Shown here in pieces: positions 52,961 through 61,436 of a DNA stretch of 64,000 bases (the stretch's first letter is position 1; every line of letters starts with the position of its first letter). The position numbers were made by a program, and so were the translations under genes. This DNA is from Cytobacillus solani (GTDB lineage Bacteria > Bacillota > Bacilli > Bacillales > Cytobacillaceae). The stretch is from contig NZ_LJIX01000006.1 in assembly GCF_001420595.1 (NCBI RefSeq), positions 1,181,361 through 1,245,360 on the forward strand, in the 5' to 3' direction. The notes under the pieces were generated by a model. It searched no databases, was not told the origin of the DNA, and worked only from the letters and a program-made list of their open reading frames with translations.

Positions 52961-54352
52961 ATGGTGACAACATGGTTCGTCTTATTGAATATTGCCATCT
53001 TGATCATTCTTCTTATCGGTTTATTCTACATGCAGAAGAAGCATATTTCTTTTTCTAAGCGTGTTTTTACTGCGTTAGGATTAGGAATCATATTTGGGTT
53101 TGGTTTACAGTTTGCTTACGGACCAGCGTCTGAAATCGTGTCCGAATCTGCAGGGTGGATTCATTTAGTTGGCGGGGGCTATGTAAAGTTTCTGCAGATG
53201 ATTGTTATGCCGCTCGTTTTTATCTCCATTCTAGCTGCTTTTACAAAAATGAAATTAAGTAATAATGTGGGGAAGATTAGTTCACTTATTCTCGGTCTGC
53301 TCGTTGGCACAACCGCGATAGCAGCTGCTGTAGGTATTGCTGCAGCAGTTGGGTTCGATCTGGAAGCTGTTGAAATTACACAAGGTGAGGCAGAGTCAGC
53401 AAGGGGAGAGCAGCTTGAACAAAGCTTTCAAAGTATAGAAGGGAGAACTTTTCCACAGCAAATTCTTGATTTAATTCCAGCCAATCCTTTTCTCGATTTT
53501 ACAGGTCAGCGTCCAACATCTACGATAGCAGTCGTCATATTTGCAGCTTTCTTAGGAATCGCTTACCTCGGGGTTAGGAGGAAATCAGCAGAGCAAGCGG
53601 AGTTTTTCGCGAAAATAGTGGACACTATCCATGCAGTAGTTATGCGAGTCGTCATTCTTATTTTGCGCTTAACCCCATATGGAGTATTGGCAATTATGAC
53701 AAGAACGGTTGCGGTGAGTGATGTGGATTCAATACTGAAACTGGGGAAATTTGTGGTCGCATCTTATGTTGCACTAGCTGTCATGTTCTTAATCCATTTA
53801 TTACTGCTTACATTTGCTGGACTTAATCCCGTCACATATATGAAAAAGGCTTTTCCTGTTTTAACCTTTGCTTTTACATCTCGTACAAGTGCCGGTGCTC
53901 TTCCGTTAAATATTAAGACACAAAAGTCACTTGGGGTGCCAGAGGGAATAGCAAACTTTTCTGGTTCGTTCGGGTTATCGATTGGACAGAACGGCTGTGC
54001 AGGCATCTATCCAGCTATGCTGGCTGTGATGATTGCTCCAACAGTAGGAGTTAATCCCTTAACGCCATCCTTCATCATCACTGTCATTGCCATTGTTGCT
54101 GTCAGTTCATTTGGTGTGGCTGGTGTTGGCGGAGGTGCTACCTTTGCAGCAATATTAGTGTTATCCGCATTAAATCTACCAGTTGCTTTAGCAGGATTAC
54201 TCATTTCGATTGAGCCGCTGATTGACATGGGGCGTACAGCAGTGAATGTCAGTGGATCCATGGCGTCAGGGATCCTAACAAGCAGGATAACTGGAGAGAT
54301 AGATAGCAGTGTGTACAATGATATGAATGAGAAGATTGAAGCAGAAGCATAA
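52961..54352 (+). CDS. tcyP: L-cystine / dicarboxylate-type symporter (TcyP-like)
   Basis: Sodium- or proton-coupled symporter of 463 aa (DAACS/GltP superfamily) with eight hydrophobic segments and two re-entrant loops. Key stretches are YVKFLQMIVMPLVFISILAAF (residues about 80-100), FAFTSRTSAGALPLNI (serine-rich loop) and NGCAGIYPAM. Close in length and sequence style to B. subtilis TcyP/YhcL, the high-capacity cystine importer. AAGGGGGG precedes the ATG. The 310-bp leader (52650-52960) holds no riboswitch I recognise. Ends at a bidirectional terminator. Confidence 0.87.
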   Translation: MVTTWFVLLNIAILIILLIGLFYMQKKHISFSKRVFTALGLGIIFGFGLQFAYGPASEIVSESAGWIHLVGGGYVKFLQMIVMPLVFISILAAFTKMKLSNNVGKISSLILGLLVGTTAIAAAVGIAAAVGFDLEAVEITQGEAESARGEQLEQSFQSIEGRTFPQQILDLIPANPFLDFTGQRPTSTIAVVIFAAFLGIAYLGVRRKSAEQAEFFAKIVDTIHAVVMRVVILILRLTPYGVLAIMTRTVAVSDVDSILKLGKFVVASYVALAVMFLIHLLLLTFAGLNPVTYMKKAFPVLTFAFTSRTSAGALPLNIKTQKSLGVPEGIANFSGSFGLSIGQNGCAGIYPAMLAVMIAPTVGVNPLTPSFIITVIAIVAVSSFGVAGVGGGATFAAILVLSALNLPVALAGLLISIEPLIDMGRTAVNVSGSMASGILTSRITGEIDSSVYNDMNEKIEAEA

Positions 54353-54356
54353 AGAG

Positions 54357-54392
54357 AAAAATCGGCAGGTCTTTTGAACCTGCCGATTTTTT
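54357..54392. terminator. Bidirectional terminator between tcyP and the POT transporter
   Basis: ATCGGCAGGT (54361-54370) and ACCTGCCGAT (54378-54387) with flanking A and T runs. Confidence 0.92.
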
Positions 54393-54395
54393 GAA

Positions 54396-55769
54396 TTAGT
54401 CCATCATTTGCACAAGTTTTTTCGAGAATGAAAGGAGAATTAATCCTAACACAATCGCCATTAGACCGATTAGTCCGAAAATTTCAAAGTAACCAAGAGT
54501 TTGTGTAAATGCAGCAAGCTGTCCTGCTAAGATATTTGCTACACCTGAACTTGCTAGCCAAACACCCATTAATAGGGAAGCAAGCTTTACAGGAGCAATT
54601 CTACTTACTAGTGACAGGCCTACAGGTGATAGCATTAACTCACCCATTGTATGCATGAGATATGTTAAGACTATAAACATAATATTTGCTTTTACTTGAA
54701 TGTTTGCTTCATCGCTTCCAGTCTTCATAACCGCAATTAAGAGGATCATGTATCCAAGTCCAAGAAGGATCATCCCAATTCCCATTTTTGAAGGAACTTT
54801 AATGTCTCCGCGTTTAGAAGAAGCGAGTTTAATCCAAAGCATAGAGAATAGCGGAGCTAAAAGAACAATAAATAAAGGGTTTACGGATTGGAACCAAGCT
54901 GTTGGAATTTCCCAGCCAAAAATTTGTCGATCAACAAATCGATCTGTATAAAGCGTTAATGAGCTTCCAGCTTGTTCAAAACCAGCCCAGAAGAAAACGA
55001 CAAAACAAGCTAAGATAACGATAACAGCTGTTCTTTGTTTTTCTTTCTTTGTAAGTGGTTTATTTTTAGCATGAGCATCAACTGTTTTATCAGGTGCTCC
55101 AGTTGGCTTCTTCCCAATATCGCCAAGATAGCGGTTGCCAAGTAAGTTAAAGAGTACTTGACCAATAATCATTCCGATCGCAGCTGCTAAAAATCCATAT
55201 TTAAACCCGTATTGAATGATTCCGTCAATTGTTGTTGTTTTAAAGAGATCATTGTATAAGAATCCGATTACAAGTGGTGCGAGAAATCCTCCAACGTTAA
55301 TTCCCATATAGAAAATGGTAAAGGCAGCATCTCTGCGTGGATCATTATTTTCATACAATTCTCCAACAATTGTTGAAATATTTGGTTTAAAGAAACCGTT
55401 TCCAATTATTAACAAGATCAGACCTAAATATAATGCTCCTGCACTTTGGTGTGCGAATAAAACGATGTTACCAACAGCCATCATAATTCCACCGATAGTT
55501 ATTGCACGTCGCTGGCCTAAGAAGCGGTCTGATAAATATCCTCCAACCATTGGGGTGAAATATACGGCTCCAGTGAAAAATCCATATAACATCATGGCAT
55601 AACTGTCACTAAACCCAAGACCACCGCTTACAAACGAGGTAGTTAAGTAAAGAACGAGGATTGCTCTCATACCATAATAACTAAAGCGCTCCCACATTTC
55701 TGTTAAGAATAATAAGTACAAACCAGGGGGATGCTTTTTTCTGGCTTTATTGTCTACTGCTGCATCCAT
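54396..55769 (-). CDS. Peptide MFS transporter, POT/PTR family (DtpT-like)
   Basis: Proton-coupled di/tripeptide transporter of 457 aa with 12-14 hydrophobic segments. PTR2 signatures are visible: LTEMWERFSYYGMRAILVLY near the N-terminus (ExxER-type proton site) and FTIFYMGINVGGFLAPLVIG. A GGAGGC site precedes the ATG. Monocistronic. The upstream region to 56040 is AT-rich with a perfect 11-bp inverted repeat TAAGAGGTTAA (55964-55974 / 55994-56004) and no gene. Confidence 0.92.
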   Translation of the reverse strand: MDAAVDNKARKKHPPGLYLLFLTEMWERFSYYGMRAILVLYLTTSFVSGGLGFSDSYAMMLYGFFTGAVYFTPMVGGYLSDRFLGQRRAITIGGIMMAVGNIVLFAHQSAGALYLGLILLIIGNGFFKPNISTIVGELYENNDPRRDAAFTIFYMGINVGGFLAPLVIGFLYNDLFKTTTIDGIIQYGFKYGFLAAAIGMIIGQVLFNLLGNRYLGDIGKKPTGAPDKTVDAHAKNKPLTKKEKQRTAVIVILACFVVFFWAGFEQAGSSLTLYTDRFVDRQIFGWEIPTAWFQSVNPLFIVLLAPLFSMLWIKLASSKRGDIKVPSKMGIGMILLGLGYMILLIAVMKTGSDEANIQVKANIMFIVLTYLMHTMGELMLSPVGLSLVSRIAPVKLASLLMGVWLASSGVANILAGQLAAFTQTLGYFEIFGLIGLMAIVLGLILLSFSKKLVQMMD

Positions 55770-56045
55770 TTTCTATGCCTCCAATATTTAAAATGTATAG
55801 TCAACTATATTATTGTAAAGTAATGATAATTTTGTGGCAATAGAATCAAAATAAGTGGTAAAACTTAATAAATTAGCAATTCATCAAATATTATTATTAA
55901 TAAAATAATGGGAAAGTATACTGGGGAATTTTTGTAATATAATTTAGAGGGAATAAAGATAGATAAGAGGTTAAACAAAATAGACTTCATTGCTTAACCT
56001 CTTACTAAAAAGATAAGAAAGTATAAATTTTTATAAATTTGAGAA

Positions 56046-56196
56046 GTGTCTAGCTCCAGCGCCTAACGCCTATTGGACTTCCCGCCCCCTCCTACGATAA
56101 GTCAACATCGAATCGCTATCGCTCTTCGTGTTTCCTTTATCTCGTCAGGGGAGGTCCAGTCCATACGGCGCTAAGCAAGGCGCTTCCGCTTTTCTA
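56046..56196. repeat. Interspersed Bacillus-type repeat (CTAGCTCCAGC element), copy 1
   Basis: Starts GTGTCTAGCTCCAGCGCCTA and ends AAGGCGCTTCCGCTTTTCT. Internal CTACGATAAGTC(A/G)ACATC and TCGCTATCGCTC segments are shared with the next copy. The element is GC-richer than its surroundings. Confidence 0.8.
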
Positions 56197-56341
56197 CTGT
56201 CTAGCGCAAGCGTCGTATCGCCTAACTTCAGGTCCCCTCCCTACGATAAGTCGACATCCATTCGCTATCGCTCATTGTGTCTTCTTTATCTCAGTCCCTT
56301 CCAGTTTGTACGGCGATGACCAAGGCGCTTTCGCTTTTCTT
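56197..56341. repeat. Interspersed Bacillus-type repeat, copy 2 (tandem)
   Basis: Head-to-tail second copy beginning CTGTCTAGCGCAAGCG, with the same internal segments and the same 3' end. It ends one base before the stop codon of the purine permease gene on the minus strand and may provide its 3' structure; no other terminator is visible there. Confidence 0.78.
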
Positions 56342-56342
56342 A

Positions 56343-57644
56343 TTAATGCGGTAAAAATGCCAGCTGGTAGAAGAATAGGACAGCAAAAATATAAACCAGC
56401 GGATGAACGTCCCGCCATTTTCCTTTAAATACTTTCATAATCGGATAAGAAATAAACCCTAGCGCAATTCCTGTTGCAATGCTTGATGTTAACGGCATGC
56501 TTAAAACAATTAGAAATGCTGGGAATGCTTCGTCAAGCTCTCCCCACTTAATTTGTGCAATACTTCCCATCATTAAACTTCCTACAATGATTAGGGCAGG
56601 AGCAGTGATGGCGGAAAGACCAGACACGGCACTCACTAACGGGCCAAAAAAGGCAGAAACGATAAATAATATAGCAACGGTTAGCGATGTTAACCCTGTT
56701 CGTCCGCCAGCAGCAACACCTGCAGAGGATTCAACGAAAGCGGATGTTGGGCTTGTCCCAAACATAGCACCAACAGTGGTCCCAATTGAATCGGACAGCA
56801 ATGCTTCTCTGGCTCTTGGCATGGTCTTTCCTTTCATTAATCCAGCCTGCTGTGCAACGCCAACCATTGTTCCGGTTGTATCGAAAATGGTCACTAGCAA
56901 AAATGAAAATACAACGGCATATAAGCTATGCTGAATAACGTCACCTAAGGCTTGAAACGGATTAAGAATCATTAGACCCTCAGGAAGAGAGGGCAATGAT
57001 AAGAAGCCCTGATCAAACGAAAGCTGGCCTGTAAAGAAAGCGATTAGTCCAGTAACAACCATTCCGAAGAATAATGCGCCATTCACTCGCAAAACCATTA
57101 ATATTAATGTAACAGTTAGTCCGATCAAAGCTAAAATAGCAGATGGTTCGTGTAAATCTCCAAGTGCGACAAGATTTGACGGATGGCTTGTAATAATTCC
57201 TGTTTGGCGTAAACCAATAAAAGCGATAAATAAACCAATCCCTGAAGTAATCCCGTGTTTTAAATTGTCTGGAATAGCTTCAATAAGCTTAGAGCGAAAA
57301 GGGGTTAAAGATAAAATAATGAAAATAATACCTGCGATAAAAACAGCTGCGAAGGCTGTTTGATAATCTATATTTCCATGCGTGCCAACGACTGAATAAG
57401 CAAAATATGCATTCAATCCCATTCCAGGAGCAATGGCGATCGGATAATTTGCGAAAATGGCCATCCAAAGTGTTCCGACAACTGCCGCAACGATTGTGGC
57501 AGTAAATACTTGTTCAAAGGGTACCCCTGCATCGGATAAGATCACCGGGTTAACAACGACTATATAGACCATGGTTAAAAAGGTAGTTATCCCAGCAAGA
57601 ACCTCCGTTTTGGCATTAGTTTGATTCTCTTTTAATTTAAACAT
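56343..57644 (-). CDS. NCS2 family purine permease (PbuG/PbuO-like)
   Basis: Membrane protein of 433 aa, 12-14 segments, of the guanine/hypoxanthine NCS2 subfamily (COG2252): TEVLAGITTFLTMVYIVVVNP, APGMGLNAYFAYSVV, FVESSAGVAAGGRTGLT. ATG 57644 has a GGAGGA site; the upstream frame to 57680 is rejected. It imports hypoxanthine, guanine or adenine by proton symport. Upstream lie PurR-box-like inverted elements overlapping a predicted promoter, but no purine riboswitch aptamer is recognised. Confidence 0.9.
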   Translation of the reverse strand: MFKLKENQTNAKTEVLAGITTFLTMVYIVVVNPVILSDAGVPFEQVFTATIVAAVVGTLWMAIFANYPIAIAPGMGLNAYFAYSVVGTHGNIDYQTAFAAVFIAGIIFIILSLTPFRSKLIEAIPDNLKHGITSGIGLFIAFIGLRQTGIITSHPSNLVALGDLHEPSAILALIGLTVTLILMVLRVNGALFFGMVVTGLIAFFTGQLSFDQGFLSLPSLPEGLMILNPFQALGDVIQHSLYAVVFSFLLVTIFDTTGTMVGVAQQAGLMKGKTMPRAREALLSDSIGTTVGAMFGTSPTSAFVESSAGVAAGGRTGLTSLTVAILFIVSAFFGPLVSAVSGLSAITAPALIIVGSLMMGSIAQIKWGELDEAFPAFLIVLSMPLTSSIATGIALGFISYPIMKVFKGKWRDVHPLVYIFAVLFFYQLAFLPH

Positions 57645-57656
57645 GATAGTTCCTCC

Positions 57657-57714
57657 AAATACGAACATTAAAAAGCACATTTAATATAATATTCGTTATT
57701 AGAATGGATTACAA
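57657..57714 (-). promoter_or_regulatory. Promoter with PurR-box-like inverted repeat for the purine permease
   Basis: Boxes AAATACGAACATT (57657-57669) and, inverted, AATATTCGTTATT (57688-57700) resemble the PurR box AWWWCCGAACWWT with one and two mismatches. On the minus strand TTGTAA (57714-57709), 17-bp spacer and TATTAT (57691-57686) form a promoter overlapped by the boxes. Confidence 0.55.
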
Positions 57715-57779
57715 GTCCTTATTTACTATTATCTATAAATTGTACGAAAATCATTCCATTGAAAAATATGGACATAAAA

Positions 57780-57801
57780 AAAGATGGCCATGTGACCATC
57801 C
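57780..57801 (-). terminator. Terminator of the ykaA-pit operon
   Basis: On the minus strand GATGGTC-ACAT-GGCCATC forms a 7-bp stem followed by TTTTTTT. Confidence 0.75.
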
Positions 57802-57807
57802 TCATAC

Positions 57808-58806
57808 TTAAAATATTGCATTCAATAAAAGGTAAATAAGTCCAGCGATTGTAGCAGAAATTGGCAATGTTATGACCCATGTAATAAGCATTCTTTGAGC
57901 GGTTCCCCATTTTACACCCTTTAGGCGATGAGCTGAACCAACACCAAGAATGGAAGATGAAATAACATGAGTTGTACTAACTGGCAAGTGAATTAAAGTG
58001 GAGCCGAAGATAATCATTGCACCAGTTAAATCTGCAGCAACTCCGTTAACAGGTCGAATTTTCATTATTTTCCCGCCAACTGTTTTGATAATTTTCCAGC
58101 CGCCTACAGATGTTCCAAGTCCCATTGCTAAAGCACAGGAAAATTGTACCCAAAAAGGAATATCTGTACTTGTTACGTAGTTATTGGCAATTAAAGCCAT
58201 TGTAATAATCCCCATGGCTTTCTGTGCATCATTTGTCCCGTGGGTATAGGATTGCAAGGCTGCTGTGAAAATTTGAAAGATACGAAAGTTGCGATTTGTT
58301 TTTGTTAAATTATTATTTTTAAATACAACTTTAAATATGCTGTAGACGATAAATCCAAATACAAAGGCAATTATTGGAGAGAAAATAAGAGCCTGAATAA
58401 TCTTTAGAAATCCTTGGTAGTTAAGTGAGGCAAAGCCAGCAGCGGCAATTGCAGCACCGGCAATTGAACCGATAAGCGCATGAGAAGAACTGCTTGGAAT
58501 TCCATAGTACCAAGTAAGTAAATTCCAGAAAACCGCAGATATAAGTGCGGCTAAAATGACGAGTGACCCATTTTCTAATGTAAATGGATCAACGATGTCT
58601 TTAGTGATTGTTTTTGCAACGCCTGTAAAGGTCATTGCTCCAACAAAGTTCATTACTGCTGCTAAAATAATTGCATGTCTGGGCTTTAGTGCTTTTGTTG
58701 AAACAGATGTTGCAATGGCATTGGCGGTATCATGGAAACCATTGATAAAATCAAAAGCTAAAGCCATGACTACAATTAAAATCGTTAGAATTAAAAATCC
58801 ATCCAT
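57808..58806 (-). CDS. pit: Inorganic phosphate transporter, Pit family
   Basis: Membrane protein of 332 aa with the two inverted Pit signatures: DFINGFHDTANAIATSVSTKAL near the N-terminus in two stretches and DLTGAMIIFGSTLIHLPVSTTH near residue 260. About ten membrane segments. Low-affinity, metal-phosphate symport by family. Co-transcribed downstream of a DUF47 gene with a 13-nt gap, as B. subtilis ykaA-pit. Confidence 0.94.
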   Translation of the reverse strand: MDGFLILTILIVVMALAFDFINGFHDTANAIATSVSTKALKPRHAIILAAVMNFVGAMTFTGVAKTITKDIVDPFTLENGSLVILAALISAVFWNLLTWYYGIPSSSSHALIGSIAGAAIAAAGFASLNYQGFLKIIQALIFSPIIAFVFGFIVYSIFKVVFKNNNLTKTNRNFRIFQIFTAALQSYTHGTNDAQKAMGIITMALIANNYVTSTDIPFWVQFSCALAMGLGTSVGGWKIIKTVGGKIMKIRPVNGVAADLTGAMIIFGSTLIHLPVSTTHVISSSILGVGSAHRLKGVKWGTAQRMLITWVITLPISATIAGLIYLLLNAIF

Positions 58807-58819
58807 TTGCTAAGACTCC

Positions 58820-59437
58820 TTACGCATTTTTCATAATAATGGTTTCCAAAGTATTTGCCACACTTTGACAGCTGTCAGCAATCTCTTCAAGATTTTCGTA
58901 AATTTCTTTAAATTGAATAATGCGTACAGGATCCTTCTCAACAGAGAAGAGATGTTTAATAGATTGTCTTAGCACGCCATCACATTTTGATTCATAATCT
59001 TTTATTTTGATTGCATGTTCACGGATTTGCTGCAACTTTTTATTTGATAGTAGTTCAATTGATTTTTCAATTTCATCAGCACAATGTTTAATGGCATCCA
59101 CAAATTTAAGCATAAAGTCATCTGCCTGTGTAATTGAGTACATTTCAAATAGTGCCGCACAGTGCTCTATCCCATCAATGACATCATCCAAGCTCATTGC
59201 TAGTGCAAGTATATCCTCACGTTCAATTGGTGTAATGAAGGCATTATTTAATTCTTTAATAACCTCATGAACATATGAATCCCCTTTTGTTTCGTAATCC
59301 TTCATTGTTTCTGAGAAGATTTTAAGATCACTCACATTTTTTAGTTTATAGTCTGCAAAGTAATTTGCTCCTTCTTTCACATTTAGTGCGATACTGCTAA
59401 GTAATGTGTTAAATTTGTCCTTTTTCTTAAAAGCCAT
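58820..59437 (-). CDS. ykaA: DUF47/PhoU-like accessory protein of Pit (YkaA)
   Basis: All-helical protein of 205 aa of the DUF47 (PhoU-related) family: METKGD-like YETKGDSYVHEVIKELN, FITPIEREDILALAMSLDDVIDG and DYESKCDGVLRQSIKHLF, containing the E-x-x-x-D metal-binding pattern. Family members regulate or assist the adjacent Pit transporter. First gene of the pair, behind a GGGGGT site. Diverges from the cytochrome c peroxidase gene. Confidence 0.93.
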   Translation of the reverse strand: MAFKKKDKFNTLLSSIALNVKEGANYFADYKLKNVSDLKIFSETMKDYETKGDSYVHEVIKELNNAFITPIEREDILALAMSLDDVIDGIEHCAALFEMYSITQADDFMLKFVDAIKHCADEIEKSIELLSNKKLQQIREHAIKIKDYESKCDGVLRQSIKHLFSVEKDPVRIIQFKEIYENLEEIADSCQSVANTLETIIMKNA

Positions 59438-59614
59438 TTTTTTACCCCCATGAAAAAAATATCATCCAAACGAAATAATTTTATACGAAAAAAGGCGAAT
59501 TAGATAGTTATATGCCTAAAAAAGTTGAAAAAAGTATTAAAAACACTCATTTTTTTTTATTATGTGATTATTTTCATTCAAATATGTTTCCAATATACTA
59601 ACTGAGTAAAACTT

Positions 59615-59638
59615 AGTTTGTGATTAATGTCACAAACT
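59615..59638. promoter_or_regulatory. Fnr/CRP-type binding site
   Basis: AGTTTGTGA-N6-TCACAAACT, a perfect 9-bp dyad containing TGTGA-N6-TCACA (59619-59634), the B. subtilis Fnr box form. A TAAATA -10 candidate lies at 59655-59660, placing the site near -41.5 for transcription towards the peroxidase gene. Confidence 0.82.
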
Positions 59639-59737
59639 TTTCGAAAGTGATACGTAAATAAGAATAAGTTTAATTATATAATCACTTTAAAGATGAATGG
59701 AAGAAATGGTTATTCATCCCATTTCTTTCACTGAATC

Positions 59738-59760
59738 TAAATAAATAAATAAATAAATAG
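59738..59760 (+). repeat. AAAT tetranucleotide microsatellite in the peroxidase leader
   Basis: Five tandem TAAA/AAAT units lie immediately before the GGGGGAG ribosome site. A 9-bp hairpin (AAGAAATGG 59701-59709 / CCATTTCTT 59719-59727) precedes it in the same leader. Confidence 0.8.
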
Positions 59761-59772
59761 GGGGAGCTATTT

Positions 59773-60837
59773 ATGAGAAGAATGGGTTTTGGGATTTTGT
59801 TACTATTTGTACTATCAATTCTCGGTGCATGCGGTGCCAACGAGGATGCAGCAGCTCCTGCTGACAAAAATGCGAAAGAGCCAGCGAAAGAAAATGTTAT
59901 TGATCAAGAGCTTGAAGATGCGAAAGCTAAATTTGAACCGTTAGGAGAAATACCAGTTCCTGCTGATAATCCAATGACAGAGGAAAAAATAGAATTAGGG
60001 AAAACGTTATACTTCGATCCCCGCCTATCAGGGAATAATGTTCAAAGCTGTATGTCCTGTCATGCGCCTGGAGCAGGCTATGGAGATGGGATGGCAAAGT
60101 TTATTGGATTTGAGGGCTTTAATGGCCCGCGAAATAGTCCGACAATCATTAATTCTGGCTATTATCCAACAAATTTCTGGGATGGACGAGCAGGAAGCTT
60201 AGAGGAACAAGCATTGGGGCCGATACAATCGGAAGTGGAAATGAATCAAAATTTAGATGAGCTAGTGATTGAATTAAATGGGGTTCCAACCTATGTAGAG
60301 CGATTTAATACGGTCTTTAATGACAAAATATCTGCTGATAATATTGCAAAAGCGATTGCTGCCTTTGAAAGAACGATCGTTATCGCTGATACAGCATTTG
60401 ATCGCTATCTTCAAGGGGAAGAGGATGCCATTAGTGTCGATGCAAAAGAGGGAATGAAATTATTTGCCGGCAAGGCAGGCTGTATTTCTTGTCATGCAGG
60501 TCCGTTATTATCTGATTATAATTATCATAATTTAGGTATGAGTGGGGATGATGGACGCTTTGCTGTAACGGGAAATGAGGATGATAAAGGGAAGTTCCGA
60601 ACATCTGGATTAAGAGGAGTGGCTCATACGGCACCATTTATGCATGATGGCAGCCTTGAAACTTTGAAAGATGTTATTACCTACTATAATGAAGGCGGCG
60701 GGGATCATGCGAATAAAAGCGTTCTGATGAAACCGCTTAATTTAACAGGAAAAGAAATGAATTCACTTGTTGCATTCCTGGAAAGCTTAAGTGGAGAACT
60801 TCCAATGGTTGAGAAGCCTGAAATTCCAAGTAACTAA
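59773..60837 (+). CDS. Di-haem cytochrome c peroxidase family lipoprotein
   Basis: Lipoprotein of 354 aa: signal peptide with lipobox ILGAC (Cys near residue 20), a Glu/Lys/Ala-rich linker, then a CcpA/MauG-like domain with two c-type haem sites, CMSCH near residue 93 and CISCH near residue 238, plus KFRTSGLRGVAHTAPFMHDG typical of the electron-transfer/calcium region. It should sit outside the membrane and reduce hydrogen peroxide using cytochrome c electrons. GGGGGAG precedes the ATG. A perfect Fnr-type site upstream suggests low-oxygen induction. Confidence 0.92.
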   Translation: MRRMGFGILLLFVLSILGACGANEDAAAPADKNAKEPAKENVIDQELEDAKAKFEPLGEIPVPADNPMTEEKIELGKTLYFDPRLSGNNVQSCMSCHAPGAGYGDGMAKFIGFEGFNGPRNSPTIINSGYYPTNFWDGRAGSLEEQALGPIQSEVEMNQNLDELVIELNGVPTYVERFNTVFNDKISADNIAKAIAAFERTIVIADTAFDRYLQGEEDAISVDAKEGMKLFAGKAGCISCHAGPLLSDYNYHNLGMSGDDGRFAVTGNEDDKGKFRTSGLRGVAHTAPFMHDGSLETLKDVITYYNEGGGDHANKSVLMKPLNLTGKEMNSLVAFLESLSGELPMVEKPEIPSN

Positions 60838-60853
60838 TAGCTTTATTGATAAG

Positions 60854-60903
60854 ACCTGTGGAGTTCCTAAGAAATATTGAAAGGGTTCCATAGGTTTTTT
60901 TTG
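60854..60903 (+). terminator. Terminator after the peroxidase gene
   Basis: ACCTGTGGA (60854-60862) pairs with TCCATAGGT (60887-60895), one G-U pair, followed by eight T. Confidence 0.78.
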
Positions 60904-61000
60904 TATAAATATGATTATTCTCTTGTTTAGGACAATTTTAGTACGGGTAAAAGTGAAATAACCACTCATTACGAATCCCGGCTATTGCCGTTAATATAGA

Positions 61001-61031
61001 AAGCGATTGCTTAGACAGCAATCGCTTTTTG
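61001..61031 (+). terminator. Second terminator-like hairpin before glsB
   Basis: Perfect 11-bp stem AAGCGATTGCT (61001-61011) and AGCAATCGCTT (61017-61027), then TTT. The 100 bp before it hold no gene, so its transcript is unclear. Confidence 0.65.
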
Positions 61032-61136
61032 CATTTTTACAATCACATAAAAAATTCCATAATATTCCTGAGCGGTTTTTGTAATAAAAAGAGAAAAAAA
61101 ACGAAAACTACGATAAAACAGCAAGGAGTGGATCAG

Positions 61137-61397
61137 ATGTTTACCTTTTTATGGGCATTAATCATAGGTGGAATTATTGGATGGATTGCAGGAATGGTAG
61201 TTGGTAAAGATATTCCAGGTGGTGTATTCGGCAATATTATTGCGGGGTTTGTCGGAGCATGGCTTGGGACATTAATTTTTGGAAACTGGGGTCCCGTTGT
61301 TGCGGATTTTGCGATTATCCCTGCACTTATAGGTGCTGTACTGCTTGTATTCCTTTTAAGCTTACTGATGAGAGCATTTAGAAAATCGACTGATTAA
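61137..61397 (+). CDS. GlsB/YeaQ/YmgE family small membrane protein
   Basis: Protein of 86 aa with three hydrophobic, glycine-rich segments (FLWALIIGGIIGWIAGMVVG, VFGNIIAGFVGAWLGTLIFG, ALIGAVLLVFLLSLLM), the standard transglycosylase-associated/GlsB pattern. ATG 61137 has an AAGGAG site; the upstream frame to 61029 is rejected. The family is linked to general stress responses; biochemical role unknown. Confidence 0.9.
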   Translation: MFTFLWALIIGGIIGWIAGMVVGKDIPGGVFGNIIAGFVGAWLGTLIFGNWGPVVADFAIIPALIGAVLLVFLLSLLMRAFRKSTD

Positions 61398-61403
61398 TAA
61401 AAT

Positions 61404-61436
61404 AAAAGCCTTCCAGCTGGAAGGCTTTTATTTTTT
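61404..61436. terminator. Bidirectional terminator between glsB and rluA-type gene
   Basis: Perfect 11-bp stem AAAAGCCTTCC (61404-61414) and GGAAGGCTTTT (61419-61429). It overlaps the last two bases of the pseudouridine synthase gene on the minus strand. Confidence 0.9.

Noticed and set aside
56128-56319. 63-codon frame across the tandem interspersed repeats
   Set aside because: It consists entirely of repeat sequence and has no ribosome site.
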